64,000 nucleotides of DNA. Origin: Mangifera indica. Its lineage: Eukaryota > Streptophyta > Magnoliopsida > Sapindales > Anacardiaceae. Under the pieces are notes generated by a model. The model ran no database searches, was not told the origin of the DNA, and was given only the letters and a program-made list of their open reading frames with translations. The stretch's first letter is position 1. Each line of letters starts with the position of its first letter. A program made the position numbers and the translations under genes. The stretch is from positions 2,170,001-2,234,000 of the forward strand of contig NC_058138.1 of assembly GCF_011075055.1 (NCBI RefSeq). Direction: 5' to 3'. Shown here one piece after another: positions 47,239-58,572 of the stretch.

Positions 47239-47819
47239 GTATTGCTCTTAAAAATAATTATATTTAAGGATATTTAAGTAAAATAATTTATTAATTTATT
47301 ATCTTTAACTAAACACAATAATTATTTATACCTACCAAATTTTATCAAACATAGTAATCATTTATACCCAATAATCTTCCAAGTAACCTATCTTTAAGGT
47401 AATCTTTCTATTTTGGTAATTAAACATTATTCAAACCAAACGCCTCCACTTCTTATTCTAAAATAGTAAAATTGAATTGTAGTTCTTAAAAAAAAAAAAT
47501 CTAATCCATGAATCCTATATCATATTCATACATGAATATTTTAAACCATTGAGGCTTATTGTTGTGCGAGAAAAACTATTTCAGTAATACTGCTTCACTA
47601 CTTCAAGTCCTTCTTCAACAAAGTTTTCTATTTCCTCTAAACGCAATACTGAAAATCTCTTTTACTGTTCTTTTAGAGTGCAAGTTGGGGTTGATTGAAA
47701 ATTCTAACGTATAATTTCAATAAGTATATAATTTTGTCACTTTTGATATCCAAATTGTAATATACAAAATTTGTTGTTATTACGAGTTCTTTATCTTTTT
47801 TAATAACAAATGATCACAG

Positions 47820-48180
47820 TTTTCGCATATTCATGAAATCATTTTATAGTATTGGATCTTGTTAGTAAATTTCTAAGTAAAATTTTACAAATTTTTATAC
47901 CCCTTGTAGCTTTGCCTGTAAAGAAAATATTTTACAATTAGTTGTCTTGAGAGAAAAATCTAACTGTAAAACTACTTCTATTCATTAATCACGCTATATA
48001 TGGGTAATGTATATTTTCAGCTGTTGGCCCAATCTCTTTAAGAATTCGGCTCACTACTATACAAAATAAATAAATTTGCCCAGTAAATTGCTTTTCTCTT
48101 AGTTGGTCAAATTTATCTCATGCATAGGCTTGTGAAATCAGTAAATCATGTAAGTGTTTGAGTTGAGTTGAAAGCAAAGC
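47820..48180 (+). repeat. NLR upstream-region copy 2 (in place, upstream of the NLR gene)
   Basis: It matches 41330-41720 and 56600-57030. Phrases: TATAGTATTGGATCTTGTTAG, 'gagagaaaaatctaactg', 'caaatttatctcatgcataggcttgtgaaatcagtaaatcatg'. It ends ~260 bp before the NLR start codon, so it is probably part of the promoter region. Confidence 0.75.
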
Positions 48181-48442
48181 TGTTTGGAATTAGAGCAAAG
48201 AATGAAGGAAAGAATAATCTTTTCAATGATTATAGGAAATCTTTTGTACTTTAATGCCTTTCTCTTTTCTCTTTCAATTGCTTGATGCTGTCATTCTTTT
48301 CCTTTGTGTTACAACAGATTCTTAATTTTGTTATGAGGAAAAGAATATCATTTTAAGAGGTGAATTACAGGCCATTCACCTATCTTTCCAACATTTTTCT
48401 CTCGTCACCTTTCAACAATCAGAAACAAAGAAAATTAAGAAC

Positions 48443-51400
48443 ATGGAAATTTGTGCTTCAATTGTCAGTTCAATTGCAGGGAGCGTTTCCAACCGCCTGT
48501 TCGATGCAGCAGGCCATCATATTGGTTACCTGCTTAACTATAATGACAACATCGAAGGACTAAGAAAGCAAGGTCAGAAACTCGAGGCCATCAGAGGCGA
48601 CCTACAAGTTGAGATTGATGCTGCTAAAAGAGACAACAAAATTATTTTACTTGTCGTCCAAAATTGGATATCAGAAGTTGATAAAGTCACTGCAGAGGCT
48701 AAAGTGTTTCTGGAAGATGAAAGCAATGCGAACAAGATGTGCTTCAGGGGGTGGTGCATCAATCACAGATTGCGCTACCGGTTCAGCAAAGTGGCAAAGC
48801 AGAAGATAGCAGAGATCACTCAGCTCCAAGAAGATGGAAAATTCCAAACTCTATCTCAGCCTGCTCCTCCTTCAGGCATTATCTCTCCAACAGTGGGATT
48901 TTCTGGAATTCTCAAATCCAGAGAATCAATCAAGAATGAAATAATGGAGGCCTTGAAAGCTGACAAGATCAGCTTAATTGGAATATGTGGGATGGGGGGT
49001 GTGGGTAAAACCACATTGATGAAACAAGTTGGCAAACAAGTTGAGGAGGAGAAGTTGTATGATTCAATAGTTATGGTGATTGTTTCTCAAACCCCAAATA
49101 TCATGAATATTCAAGCTGAAATTGCTGAAATGCTAGGTCTAACTTCACTCTCGGTTAACTCTAAATCAGCAAGAGCTAATTCCCTGTGGAAGAGAATTAA
49201 GAAAGAGAAAGGGATGTATGTGATCAAATGAACTGTGATAGAACATTTATTGTTGAAACTTTGTCAAAACAGGAGTCGTGGGCGCTATTCAAAGAGCTTG
49301 TGGGAATGGATGTTGAAAATTCTATTATAAGCCCAATCGCAAGAGATATAGTTGCTGAATGTGATGGCTTGCCGATTGCAATTGTGACTTCAGCAAGGGC
49401 ATTGAAAAATAAAAATGAGCATGTGTGGATCGATGCGGCACGACAACTAAGAATGTCTACTCCAACAGATATCCCAGGGATGCAAGGAAGTGTAATTTCA
49501 TCTTTGGAGTTGAGCATCAAATATCTAGAAAGCGAGGATGCAAAATCATTGTTCTTATTTTGTAGCGTGTTTCCAGAAGATTTTGAAATCCCAATTGAAG
49601 TCTTAGTGAGATATGGAGTGGCTTTGAGGTGGTTCAAAAATATTGAGACAATGGAGGATGCCAGACACAGAGTGCATGCTATTGTAAGTACCCTCACCTC
49701 TTGTTTTCTCTTGATTTATAAAAAGCATGAGTCATTTACTGTGGAAGAGTATGTAACATTGCATGATTTTGTACGCAATGTTGCACATATAATAGCACCT
49801 AAATACAACCAGATATTCTTGGTCAAAGCTTGCATTGGTCAAAATGTGTGGCCGAACATTGATGCATATGAAGATCTCACTTATATCTCATTAATGTCAA
49901 ATGATATTAAAGAGGTATCAAATGTGATAGAATGCCCAAAGTTGCAGTCTTTACTACTGCAAATGAATTTTAATTTGGTTGTCCCCAATAATTTCTTTCA
50001 AGGCATGAAACATCTTAGAGTTCTAAATTTGAGTTTTACTCAGTTATCGCCATTGCCTGAGTCATTTGCTTTTCTTGCAAACCTTATAACTTTGTATCTT
50101 AATGGTTGCAAAGTGGGTGACTTATCTAAAATTGGAGATCTAAGCAAACTAGAAATTCTTAGCCTTTATGGTTCCAATGTTAGAGAGATCCCTATATCTT
50201 TTAGCCGATTAACTTATCTGAGGCTATTAGATTTGAATAATTGTAAAGAGTTGACACAAATAGCACCTGGTGTCATATCCTCTCTTTCTAAATTAGAGGA
50301 GTTGTATATTCTAGAAAGTTTTAAGCTTTGGGATTTGGAAGGAAATGAGAGGGATTTGGAAGGAGATGAGAGAGATTTAAGAAGCAAAGCAATGCTCGCT
50401 GCGTTACAATTCTTGTATAGACTAACTAGCTTGCAAATTAATTTCCCAAACTTGAATTTATTAATTGATGATAATGATGTACCCTTCAAAAATTTAGCAA
50501 ACTTTACAATAATAATAGGTGCTCCAGAAATTTATGAAAGAGACAGTTTTATGAGTTTTTCAAGAATATATTCAAGAAAATTGATGATTTCACATAATAA
50601 GGTTATGATTTTAGGATTGGTTGATTGGTTGAGGAATTTGATAAGTGAAAAAACAGATTATCTATACTTAGTTGGTTTGGACAACTTCTTTCATGATCTT
50701 GTAAATGGAGGACTGAATGAGTTGAAAGGAATGACAGTGAAAGATCAGAAAGTATCGTATCTTGTAAATACATTGGAATGTTCATCAAACCTAACATTCC
50801 AGAACTTAGAGGAACTACAGGTGATTAATCATCCCAACTTGGTTGAAATATGTCTTGGTGAACTCTCAATTCAGTCCTTCAATAAGCTCAAATCTTTAAC
50901 TGTGGGTAGGTGCTATAGGTTGTCCAACATTGTACCAAGTCATTTGTTAAAGAGGTTTCAAAATCTAGAATATTTGAAAGTAAGTTTTTGTAAATCAGTG
51001 GTATATATATTTGATTGTGAAGAGCTTCAGTTGGAAAATGGAGAAACAAAGTTTCTCTCATCATTAAAGGATCTAAATTTGAGCATTCTCCCAAAGATGA
51101 CGCATATATGGAAGGGTGATATTCAATACCTAAACCTCTGCAACTTGAAGAGAATATGGTTGTTTAATTGCCCAAACTTAATTAAGCTATTTTCACAAGC
51201 TTTATTGCAGAGTCTTATTTGTTTGGAAGAGATGAGTATACATGCTTGTTACAATTTAGAGGAGATTTTCATTACAAAAGAAGAAGTGGAAAAAATTCCA
51301 CCAAGGAAAGATCTCACCACAACCTCCCCAAGTTTGAGAAACTTGACTTTTATACTAATATCTTCTTGCTCTAGTTTGAAAATGCTCTTCACCCCATCCA

Positions 51401-52135
51401 TAGTCAAAAGCTTGGTGAAGCTCAGAAGACTTGAGATCCATGGTTGCTCAACATTGATAGAAATAATCACAAATGAGGAAGCATCATCATCAATTCAGAG
51501 GATTGTGTTTCCCAGTTTGTCCCACTTGGTACTTACAGATCTATACAACATTGGTTGTTTTAGCTCAGGCACACATTCTATTGAATTTCCAGTTTTGGAG
51601 ACACTTAAGATGTATGGATGTCCAAAATTGAAGATCTTTGGTTATGGAGAACTGCTGACACCAAAACTCAACAAAATTAGGTTACACTCTGATGATGAGG
51701 AAGGACGATGGATAGGCAACCTTAACTCCACAGTCGAACAATTGTTCATGGAAGAACAGGTATGTGAATTAATTAGTTGTTGACTATAAACAATTATAAA
51801 TATTTTTTCAATAAATTGTGTTTGAAAACAATTTTGACATGATCAGAGGTACTGTCTTCTGAAAATATGTTTTATCTATTAAGAGATATAAATTATCTAA
51901 AAAAGTGATTTGTTTTGCAGGAGAAAATTAGAAGGGGACAACTAAATGGTATGAATTATTTATCATTAATTCAATAACAAATTATTATTCTTGTTTAAGT
52001 AATTTAAAGATCTTACATTTGTATTCGCATATTCAATATTTGAATTCTTAAAAACACTACTTGTATTTTGTTTCTGTTGTTTGAATTACAGAAGAAGTAA
52101 CAGCAGAGAAGCTAGAAGGATTACAGACCAACTGA
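48443..52135 (+). pseudogene. CC-NBS-LRR disease resistance gene (At4g27190/RPS2-like) with NB-ARC deletion
   Basis: The ATG at 48443 opens MEICASIVSSIAGSV, a standard CNL start with a predicted coiled coil over residues ~25-75. The P-loop GMGGVGKTT is at residues ~183-191. After RIKKEKG the frame ends at TGA 49229. The next frame (DVCDQMNCDRTF, from ~49213, to 51759) carries LSKQESWALF, CDGLPIAIV (GLPL), FLFCSVFPEDFEI (RNBS-D), LHDFVRNVA (MHD region) and ~20 leucine-rich repeats. Missing between them is the kinase-2/RNBS-B stretch that CNLs have there, roughly 35-40 codons by comparison with the family. The loss removes Walker B and shifts the frame. Small 3' exons 51921-51948 and 52092-52135 keep correct phase. 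An intact protein would be a cytoplasmic or plasma-membrane immune receptor; this copy should not hydrolyse ATP and is probably a recent pseudogene. Confidence 0.85.
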
Positions 52136-52233
52136 GACGGGGATGGTGTCAATGGAAAGCTAGCAGGGGAGATACATCTCATACACTCCTTTAATCAAGG
52201 TACTGAGATTCCCTCCCTCTAAGGGCTACTTGC

Positions 52234-52700
52234 TGATACAAGGGAAGGGAAACAATTCTGCAAGGGGAATTAATCCCCCACAATTATCTTTCCTTTTCAT
52301 TAAAGGCAAGGAAGATCTTCTGTTAAAATCAATGCCTTTGAGATTGACCCCAAAAACAAGGGATATGAATACAAAAATTAGCAAATCAAATATTCCTACC
52401 ATCAATCAAAATGATCCGGAGGGTGGCTCACGTTAACACTCTCCCTCAAATTGGTGCATAGATACCCATAATTCTCAACTTGTCAAGTGAGCTATGGAAG
52501 ATCTTACTAGAAACAACCTCTAGAAGTACATCAACTAGTTAATCTTTAGATTTAGCAGAAGGAAACCCAATTATTTTCGCTTCAATATTTTGCTTGATGA
52601 AATGTCAATCCACTTCAATGTGCTTAGTAGGATCATGCTGGAATGGATGAGATGCCAATGGCTGCCTTGTTATCACAAAATATATTTATTTCAGACTTAG
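52234..52700 (-). mobile_element. Ty1/copia 3' fragment (RNase H end plus LTR)
   Basis: On the minus strand, 52700 to ~52440 decodes (with breaks) to the end of copia RNase H: KSEINIFCDNKAAIGIS, then HIEVD-like and TKAV-like pieces. A polypurine tract GAGGGAGAG follows, then an LTR start TGTTAACGTGAGCC at 52438. The LTR may extend to ~52234. The rest of the element is absent. It lies between two copies of the NLR 3' end (52045-52218 and 52757-52925). Confidence 0.7.
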
Positions 52701-52744
52701 AGCAAATCCAACCTCAATTAACAAACATGTATGTGTAATTTCGC

Positions 52745-52930
52745 CTTCATTTTTTGAATTCTTAAAAACACTACTTGTATTTTGTCTCTTTTGCAGGAGA
52801 AGAAGTAACAAGAGAGAAGCGAAAAGGTTTGAACACCAACCGAGACAGTGGTGACGTTGTTGGATAGCTAGCAGGGGAGACCCTTTTACACGCTCGTTTA
52901 ATTTTGGTACTGAAATTCCCACTGCACCAC
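52745..52930 (+). repeat. Duplicate of the NLR terminal exon and 3' flank
   Basis: It matches 52040-52218: 'tcttaaaaacactacttgtattttgt', a splice acceptor, GAAGAAGTAACA-AGAGAGAAGC, CGAGACAG/GGGGATGG, TGG-AAAGCTAGCAGGGGAGA and GGTACTGA-ATTCCC. This is the last coding mini-exon plus 3' UTR, so an NLR 3' end has been duplicated locally. Confidence 0.75.
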
Positions 52931-53189
52931 ACAAGCAATAAATAAAACTCTAGTATATATCATTTACACTGTCTCAGAGACTCACCAGGTTACATACATT
53001 ATTCTTAGTAATATTAATTAAACTTTCTGCTCTGGAGAGAATTGATAGTAATACACAACTATTGGGAAAGAAACTTTTGAATTGTTTTGGATGAATGTAA
53101 ATTATTAGGACAACTAATTTATTTTACTCAATAATGTTAGCTTTGTACAACTCAATAATTTTTTGGAGAGCAGTGCTATGATCTGTGAT

Positions 53190-53415
53190 CTCCTTTACAG
53201 CCTCCACGATCACAAATGAGGAAGCATCATCATCAGTACAAACGAATATGTTTCTTGCTCATACGAATGTCCAAATATGAAGCTCTTTGATTGCGGAGAA
53301 CAGTTGACACCAAACATCAGCAAAGTTAGTTTACACTCTTACAATGATGAGGAAGGACGATGGATGAGTAATCTTAACTCCACAATCCAACTATCATTCA
53401 CAAAAGGATAGGTAT
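53190..53415 (+). pseudogene. NLR relic: last LRR segment of a second gene
   Basis: The sequence aligns with 51460-51770 of the NLR gene: ATCACAAATGAGGAAGCATC, 'tgtccaaaWatgaagctcttt', GAACWGYTGACACCAAA, 'gatgaggaaggacgatggat' and CTTAACTCCACARTC, ending in GATAGGTATGT at the former splice donor. Deletions remove most of the LRR. With the duplicated terminal exon upstream, it shows that at least one more NLR copy once stood here. Confidence 0.75.
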
Positions 53416-54264
53416 GTCAACATGGATAATATCATTTTTACTTCTTACTCTTCTGCTGAGAATCCCGCTCAGGTTGGTTCCCTTTTAAAATTGATTTCAT
53501 TTAATATGAATTTTCGTTTTTAATTTCAAAATTCACTTGATAATTTTTTTAGGTCTTTAAATATATGTTGGATCATGCACTATTACTACAAAGAAGTGTG
53601 CTCATGGCAAGGGTATGTGCTGCACTTTTCTCTTTTATCATAACTTCAGTTACTCTTTTTTGTTAGTTTGCTCATTTTCTATCAATGTGGTGGATTTAGT
53701 TTGGTTGAACGATTTTTTATATCAGAAATAAACTTTGAATAATTATGTAAAAATGGAAAAATTCAATTTTCAGATTATATGCCCATATGTTCAGCATCTG
53801 TGTGGCTTCATTGTCATAGATCCTTGTTATGCAGGGCTTGAGATATGTCCTGGTTAGGCTGGCATACATGTGTTAAAAATTTGAAAGCATAAGACACTGA
53901 TGAAGCCAGAGAAGGAGAAAGGAAAAGTAAAAGCAGAAGGAATACCTGAAAATACATCAACTGAGACTTGATTCTGCAATGCATACTGGTATGAATTATG
54001 TTCATTAAGTTTATATAATTACAGTGAAATTAAACATTAATTTAATATTGATTAATGAACTTGAAAGAGGAAATTTACCATCTGCTAAATCAAATTTGGT
54101 TATAGTTTTGTTATAATTATTATTGACAACTGAAGTTTGATAGTGCTTTGTAGAAGAAGACTGGCATCCAGAGATTATAATGGGGAAAGCGCAAAATGGG
54201 AATTGTGTTTGATGTTCATTTCCTAGCAGAGCCAGATCTTGGTATGTTTATATAAGAATTCAAT
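53416..54264. other. Gene-free stretch between NLR relics
   Basis: No supported reading frame. The open frame near 53814-54005 on the minus strand has no recognisable domain. This is probably intron or flank sequence of the decayed NLR copies. Confidence 0.4.
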
Positions 54265-54640
54265 TCAATTGTAAATATTTATACTATTTGAACAATATTT
54301 GGATGCAAAGTACTTTTTACTCTCTTCAATGGTTTGATTCATATCAGAAAATTGTAATCGAAAATACAGGGGAAGACAGAGCAATGATTTGTAGCAGGCT
54401 GAAGAGATTTTTGATACCATTTGCAGTTTATATTCTGTTGAATTTTGATTCATTAAAATTTTTCCTAGAAAAGGCAACAATTAAAATCCTTACTGCAATA
54501 CTAATGATTCTGCATTATCAAATAAAAAACAGGTGGGCAATTTCAATGTGGCAAAGGTTGCATGCTGATTGAAACTTAACAGAGGAGACACTTGTCATGC
54601 GCTTGTTTAATTTAGGTACTGAATTCCCTCACTGTTGCTT
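54265..54640 (+). repeat. NLR downstream segment (partner of 14930-15340)
   Basis: The phrases CTATTTGAACAATATTTGGATG, TTCAATGGTTTGATT, 'aggggaagacagagcaatga' and GGAGACACTTGTCATGCGCT...TACTGAATTCCCTCAC have counterparts at 14960-15320. The last part also resembles the 3' UTR motif at 52160-52215 and 52875-52925. Both copies lie near ferrochelatase relics, though on different scales. Confidence 0.6.
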
Positions 54641-54753
54641 ATATAGCTCTAATGTCTATTTAATTTGTCATAATGAAACAATGTCTATGTAACAAATTGC
54701 CATTAATGTTTTCTCGTTATTGCATTATTTGTAATTTGAAAAACTTGTTGCAG

Positions 54754-56347
54754 GCACATGCACTTAAAATGGCTTTGGAAGCAAAGAAGTTACCTGTCAA
54801 TGTCTATGTTGGAATGAGGTATTGGTGCCTGTTTGCAGAGGATGCAGCGCAGCAGGCAGGTTTTAATCTTTTCAATCTTTTGTTTTGTTAAATGTGATTT
54901 GATGGATAAGTTTTTAAACTCTCCTGAATATAATTTAAAAAAAAAAGGAAAGAATTACCGTGGAAGAAATGGGTTACTGTTTTCAATTTTTAAGCTTCTT
55001 TCCAGCGTTCCATTGCATTATTTCTGAACATTATGTTTTAACAGATGATTTATGTTCAGAATGATCGCTTTCTATCTTATAATTGTCAGCGTCCAGAAAT
55101 TAAAAAATTTAGCTACATTTGACAGATTAAGAGAGACAGGATTACAAGGCTCATTGTGCAGCCACATTATCCACAGTTCTCTAGCTCTAGGACTGGGTCA
55201 AGCATCCGTGTTCTTGAGAAAATATTTAGGTGCTGCTTTTGTTTTAGAATATTCTGCAATTTCTTCCCTGTGGTAAATCAGTTTGTATATCATAAACCAT
55301 TTCTGAGTGTGAATAAAATGCCAGGAAAGATGCATAGCTATCAAGGATGCCTGTTTCTACCATACGGTCCGGTATCAACAAGAAGGTTACATCAAGTCTA
55401 TGGCTGCCTTGATTCAGAAAGAGTTGGGGAAATTCTCAAAGCCTGAAGAGGTGCATTTACTTATGGATACTCTTTTTCTATATGGTTCTTTTGCAGACCA
55501 AATCAGTATATGTATTAAAATTTGACTTCCCTGGGGTTGTGGTCATTTGATGTAATAAGCTCTGTACGACTTTTCTGACTTATATATATGAAACAACAGG
55601 TAATGATATTCTTTAGTTCCCATGGAGTACCAGTCAACTATGTTGAGAACGCTGGTGATTTGTTCAGAGACCAGATAGAGGAATGCATCTACCTAACAAT
55701 GCAGAGCCTGAAAAGCCGAGGAGTTGCAATGATCATACTCTGGCATGCCAGATTTTACTTTTAAAGAAACCCAATTGTGTAAGTTTTACCTTCCTACTTT
55801 CTTGTTTAGCCTAAATTATGAGCACTGTCATAGCTGCTGTCTACCGACTTTCTTGATCTCTAATTTTTACTCTTATCATTAGATTGGGCACTATAATCTT
55901 TGGGTGGTTAATTATTAGGAATTTTCATTTCTTTCCCCTTTTTTTGTTTTGTTAGAGTCAAATAGGGCCGATACAATGGTTGAAACCCTACACTGGTGAA
56001 GTTCTTGACGAGCTTGGCCATAAAGGAGTTAGGTGTCTTCTGACAGTTCCAGTCAGGTACGTGACTAGTTACAAAAGTAGCAATTTTGTGTGTCGATATG
56101 AGCACTAAAATGGCAATCTACAGAGAATAATTGTAGTATATACAATTGCAGCTTTGTGGGTGAACACATAAAAACACTTGAAGAGACTGACATGGAGTAC
56201 AAGGAGTTGGTTCTTGAATCCAACATTCAAAACTGGGGATGTGTAACTGTCCTCAACTGCACGTCTTCCTTCATCACAGTTTTAGCAGATGCAATACCTG
56301 AAGCTGACAATGACTTTGTGAGATACGCTATCAGGGAACAGATCTGA
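54754..56347 (+). pseudogene. Ferrochelatase relic 2 (5' and 3' truncated)
   Basis: Exon-like blocks match plant ferrochelatase in order: 54754-54860 ([12 protein letters not shown]), ~55135-55225 (IVQPHYPQF...[13 protein letters not shown]), ~55340-55450 ([20 protein letters not shown]), ~55605-55760 ([17 protein letters not shown], with the active-site His), ~55955-56055 ([19 protein letters not shown]) and ~56153-56347 ([19 protein letters not shown]). The normal enzyme is the last step of haem synthesis in plastids. The transit peptide and first third are missing. The third block is out of frame with its neighbours, stops lie in or next to several blocks, and the frame ends where ~90 or more residues should follow. 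It is therefore a pseudogene, longer and less decayed than the one at 27690-28290. Confidence 0.82.
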
Positions 56348-56599
56348 AGAACACAGTTTTTGATTTAGTTTGATTCAAGTTAAAAGGATGTGTTTGGTGA
56401 TAATCTGAAATAATCAAACAGGCACAATTTTGCTGCTGCTTTTTCTTTTAACCTATGTTAGAGATTCTTTCTAATATTATTTATGCAGTAACATCATGGA
56501 ATAGATATTATATAAATCAGAATGTGGTTATGTTACTGTAAAAGATGTCCCCATGTACCAGAGTGATGGTACTGATGAACAACATACCAGTGCAGAGGA

Positions 56600-57030
56600 A
56601 TCGAAAGCAGCAAGAAAAAGAGTAAACCCTTAACGGATTAATGAAATTGTTTTATAGTATTGGATTTTGTTAGTATATTTCTAAATAAATTTTAAAAATT
56701 TTTTCATGACTTGTAGATATAGCCCTCCCTCTCTCCTTATCCTGCATATACAAATTCTCTTTGGTTACACAATGAATGCCTCAAGAAATAATCTTTAACT
56801 ATTAGCTCTCATGCTCTGTATTCCGTGAGAAATAAATTTTAACTACAGTGTACATCTATCCATTAATCAACCCATATATGGTTAACGCTTATTTTTTAGC
56901 TATCGGCCTAATCCCTTTGCTTCTACTGCACATCTCTTTCAAAATTCATTTCTAAAATCCGTATTTCTTGAATTCCGATTGCCCTTTTCAAAATTTGGGT
57001 AACCACTATGCAACATAATTAAAATTTTGA
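56600..57030 (+). repeat. NLR upstream-region copy 3
   Basis: It matches 41330-41720 and 47820-48180: ATAGTATTGGATTTTGTTAG, CTCCTTATCCTGCATATACA, CACAATGAATGCCT, TTAACTATTAGCTCTCATGC and ACATCTATCCATTAATC. It follows ferrochelatase relic 2 by ~250 bp, as copy 1 follows relic 1 once the copia elements are removed. No NLR follows; the LLG gene lies beyond. Confidence 0.75.
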
Positions 57031-57640
57031 AGTGAATTGGTTATCACTTGTTGGTTTTTGTTTCTTAAAACCACTAGTTTTGTTTTTTGGTCTCTCTCTT
57101 TTTTTTGGGAATCACAGGAGACACTGATTAGGTTGAAGGAGAAGGAGAAGTATATGCAGAGAAAATAAGTAATACAACAACTCATCAATTCAATTCTATA
57201 TATTTCATGACCAAGTAAATTGCATTTATATTTTACCTATTTATTAATCTTTTAATATAGAACATTTTAAAGAAAATAAGTAATTGTTCGTATATATAAA
57301 TATATTTAATGCCCATTTAAAATTATAACTATGAATTATGATTATAGGAATAATTGCTTATATAATGATCAATTAGTGCTGAAACACTCAAGACTTATAT
57401 CTATTTCAGTTGTAGTTTGTATTCTCCCCCGATCCCTCTTGGCTTAGCTTTTCATATTTTCTGTGTATCTTGTGAGTTGAAGCAAGAACAAACACAATAT
57501 AATAACAGTCAGATTTCTGTAATACCATATAAAAGGGGTAGATTATCATCTATATTATGTCAGAAGAATAATATTATTTTGCAAATAGATATATTGTTTT
57601 CCAAAACATGGCTGGTGCCGGCGTTTGAGTTTTCTAATGG
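57031..57640. other. Intergenic stretch, 3' side of the LLG gene
   Basis: AT-rich with no supported gene. It should contain the 3' UTR of the minus-strand LLG gene. A frame near 57417-57644 has no recognisable domain. Confidence 0.4.
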
Positions 57641-58236
57641 CTAGGGTGGGCATGAGATTACTTTGTCACCTTTGTGACACTGGGCTCGAAAAACACCAGG
57701 AGGGTAATGTCCTACTCGCCAAATGTAGTTGAACAAGACTGCAGCGCAATCTGTTGTTGGGTCGTTGATTGCGTCGGCATAAGGGCAAGCGTATTCCTTA
57801 AAAGCCTTACAACAGCTAGCGGGTGCGAACTTCGGTCCTTTGCATTGGCTTGTAAGGATGGTGAAATCCAGAGACTTGAAGTCCACAGGGCAATCTACAC
57901 ATTAATTATGCAACATTTTTAACATCAACATAATATTATTTCTCAATGCACATTCAACTACTAAGCATACCCTTCTTAGCTTGACCAAGGTTTCTGCCTC
58001 CATGAGATCCAAACACATCATCTGTATAATTATCAAAAACAGCAACACATTCAATCACAGCCACATAAAATTAATCACCCAAAAACAAAACAATGCTAAC
58101 TCAAATTGATAAGCCTTTATTTTATTTTTTGGTAACGAGGAATCCCACCTGCAATGAAAGCAGAAGAAGATAAACCCACAAACAGAAATACAAAGAGAAT
58201 TGAGCACATGCTTCTACTCAAACCCAACTCCATCAT
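57641..58236 (-). CDS. LLG: LORELEI-like (LLG) protein, 3 exons, 130 aa, without visible GPI tail
   Basis: Minus strand, exons 58236-58149, 58021-57971 and 57894-57641, all GT-AG, giving 130 residues. Residues 1-29 (MMELGLSRSM...LSSSAFIA) are a signal peptide. The mature part starts DDVFGSHGGRNL and has the family's cysteine frame: DCPVDF, TSQCKGP, ASCCKAFKEYACPYAD, TDCAAVLFNYI, GHYPPGVF, AQCHKGD, ISC (eight Cys). LORELEI/LLG proteins are small GPI-anchored co-receptors and chaperones for FERONIA-type receptor kinases and RALF peptides at the plasma membrane. Known members (~160-170 aa) continue with a Ser/Pro linker and a hydrophobic GPI signal. Here a TAG follows SCPP directly, so the tail is either lost or supplied by an exon I cannot find. 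It may be a secreted, unanchored form or a decaying copy. Confidence 0.85.
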
Positions 58237-58286
58237 GAGTGAAATAATTTTTGTTGTTTGTTATGTATTCATAGTGTATGAGTTCA

Positions 58287-58297
58287 TTTATATATGA
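58287..58297 (-). promoter_or_regulatory. TATA box of the LLG gene
   Basis: On the minus strand CATATATAAATGA lies ~55 bases before the ATG at 58236, a normal plant spacing. No other nearby TATA-like word fits as well. Confidence 0.5.
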
Positions 58298-58572
58298 GTC
58301 TTACTTGTATTACAAGCAAGTGATAACCTATTTACATTAGGAAAATTAAAATTAATTGATAACTTATATTAGGAAAATTAATTTTTTTTCCTTTAAATTT
58401 ATATGAACCGCTATATAAGGAAAATTAATAATTAAGTAATAACTTATATCAGGAAAATTAATAATTTGTATTGATTTCAAATGAATTTACAATATTTATT
58501 TTCTATAGAACAAAATATTCAATTAATTTACAGTTCATAATTTCCTAATTTGTCAAGCTGTGATAAGAATAA

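Larger units (their letters stand above)
42015..47447. mobile_element. Tourist-like (GGGGCCGTTTGG) element split by later insertions
   Basis: The left end GGGGCCGTTTGGTT is mirrored at the right end (GGAGGCGTTTGGTT when reversed), and both continue with AT-rich sequence containing ATTACC words. Subtracting the MULE (42262-47029) and the hairpin (47086-47238) leaves ~0.5 kb, a normal size for such a MITE. A CTT trinucleotide next to each end may be the target duplication, but it fits only if the right end is extended by one base. Superfamily is inferred from the terminal motif. Confidence 0.55.

Noticed and set aside
48574..48762. Minus-strand frames under the NLR gene
   Set aside because: They are antisense shadows of a strongly supported coding region.
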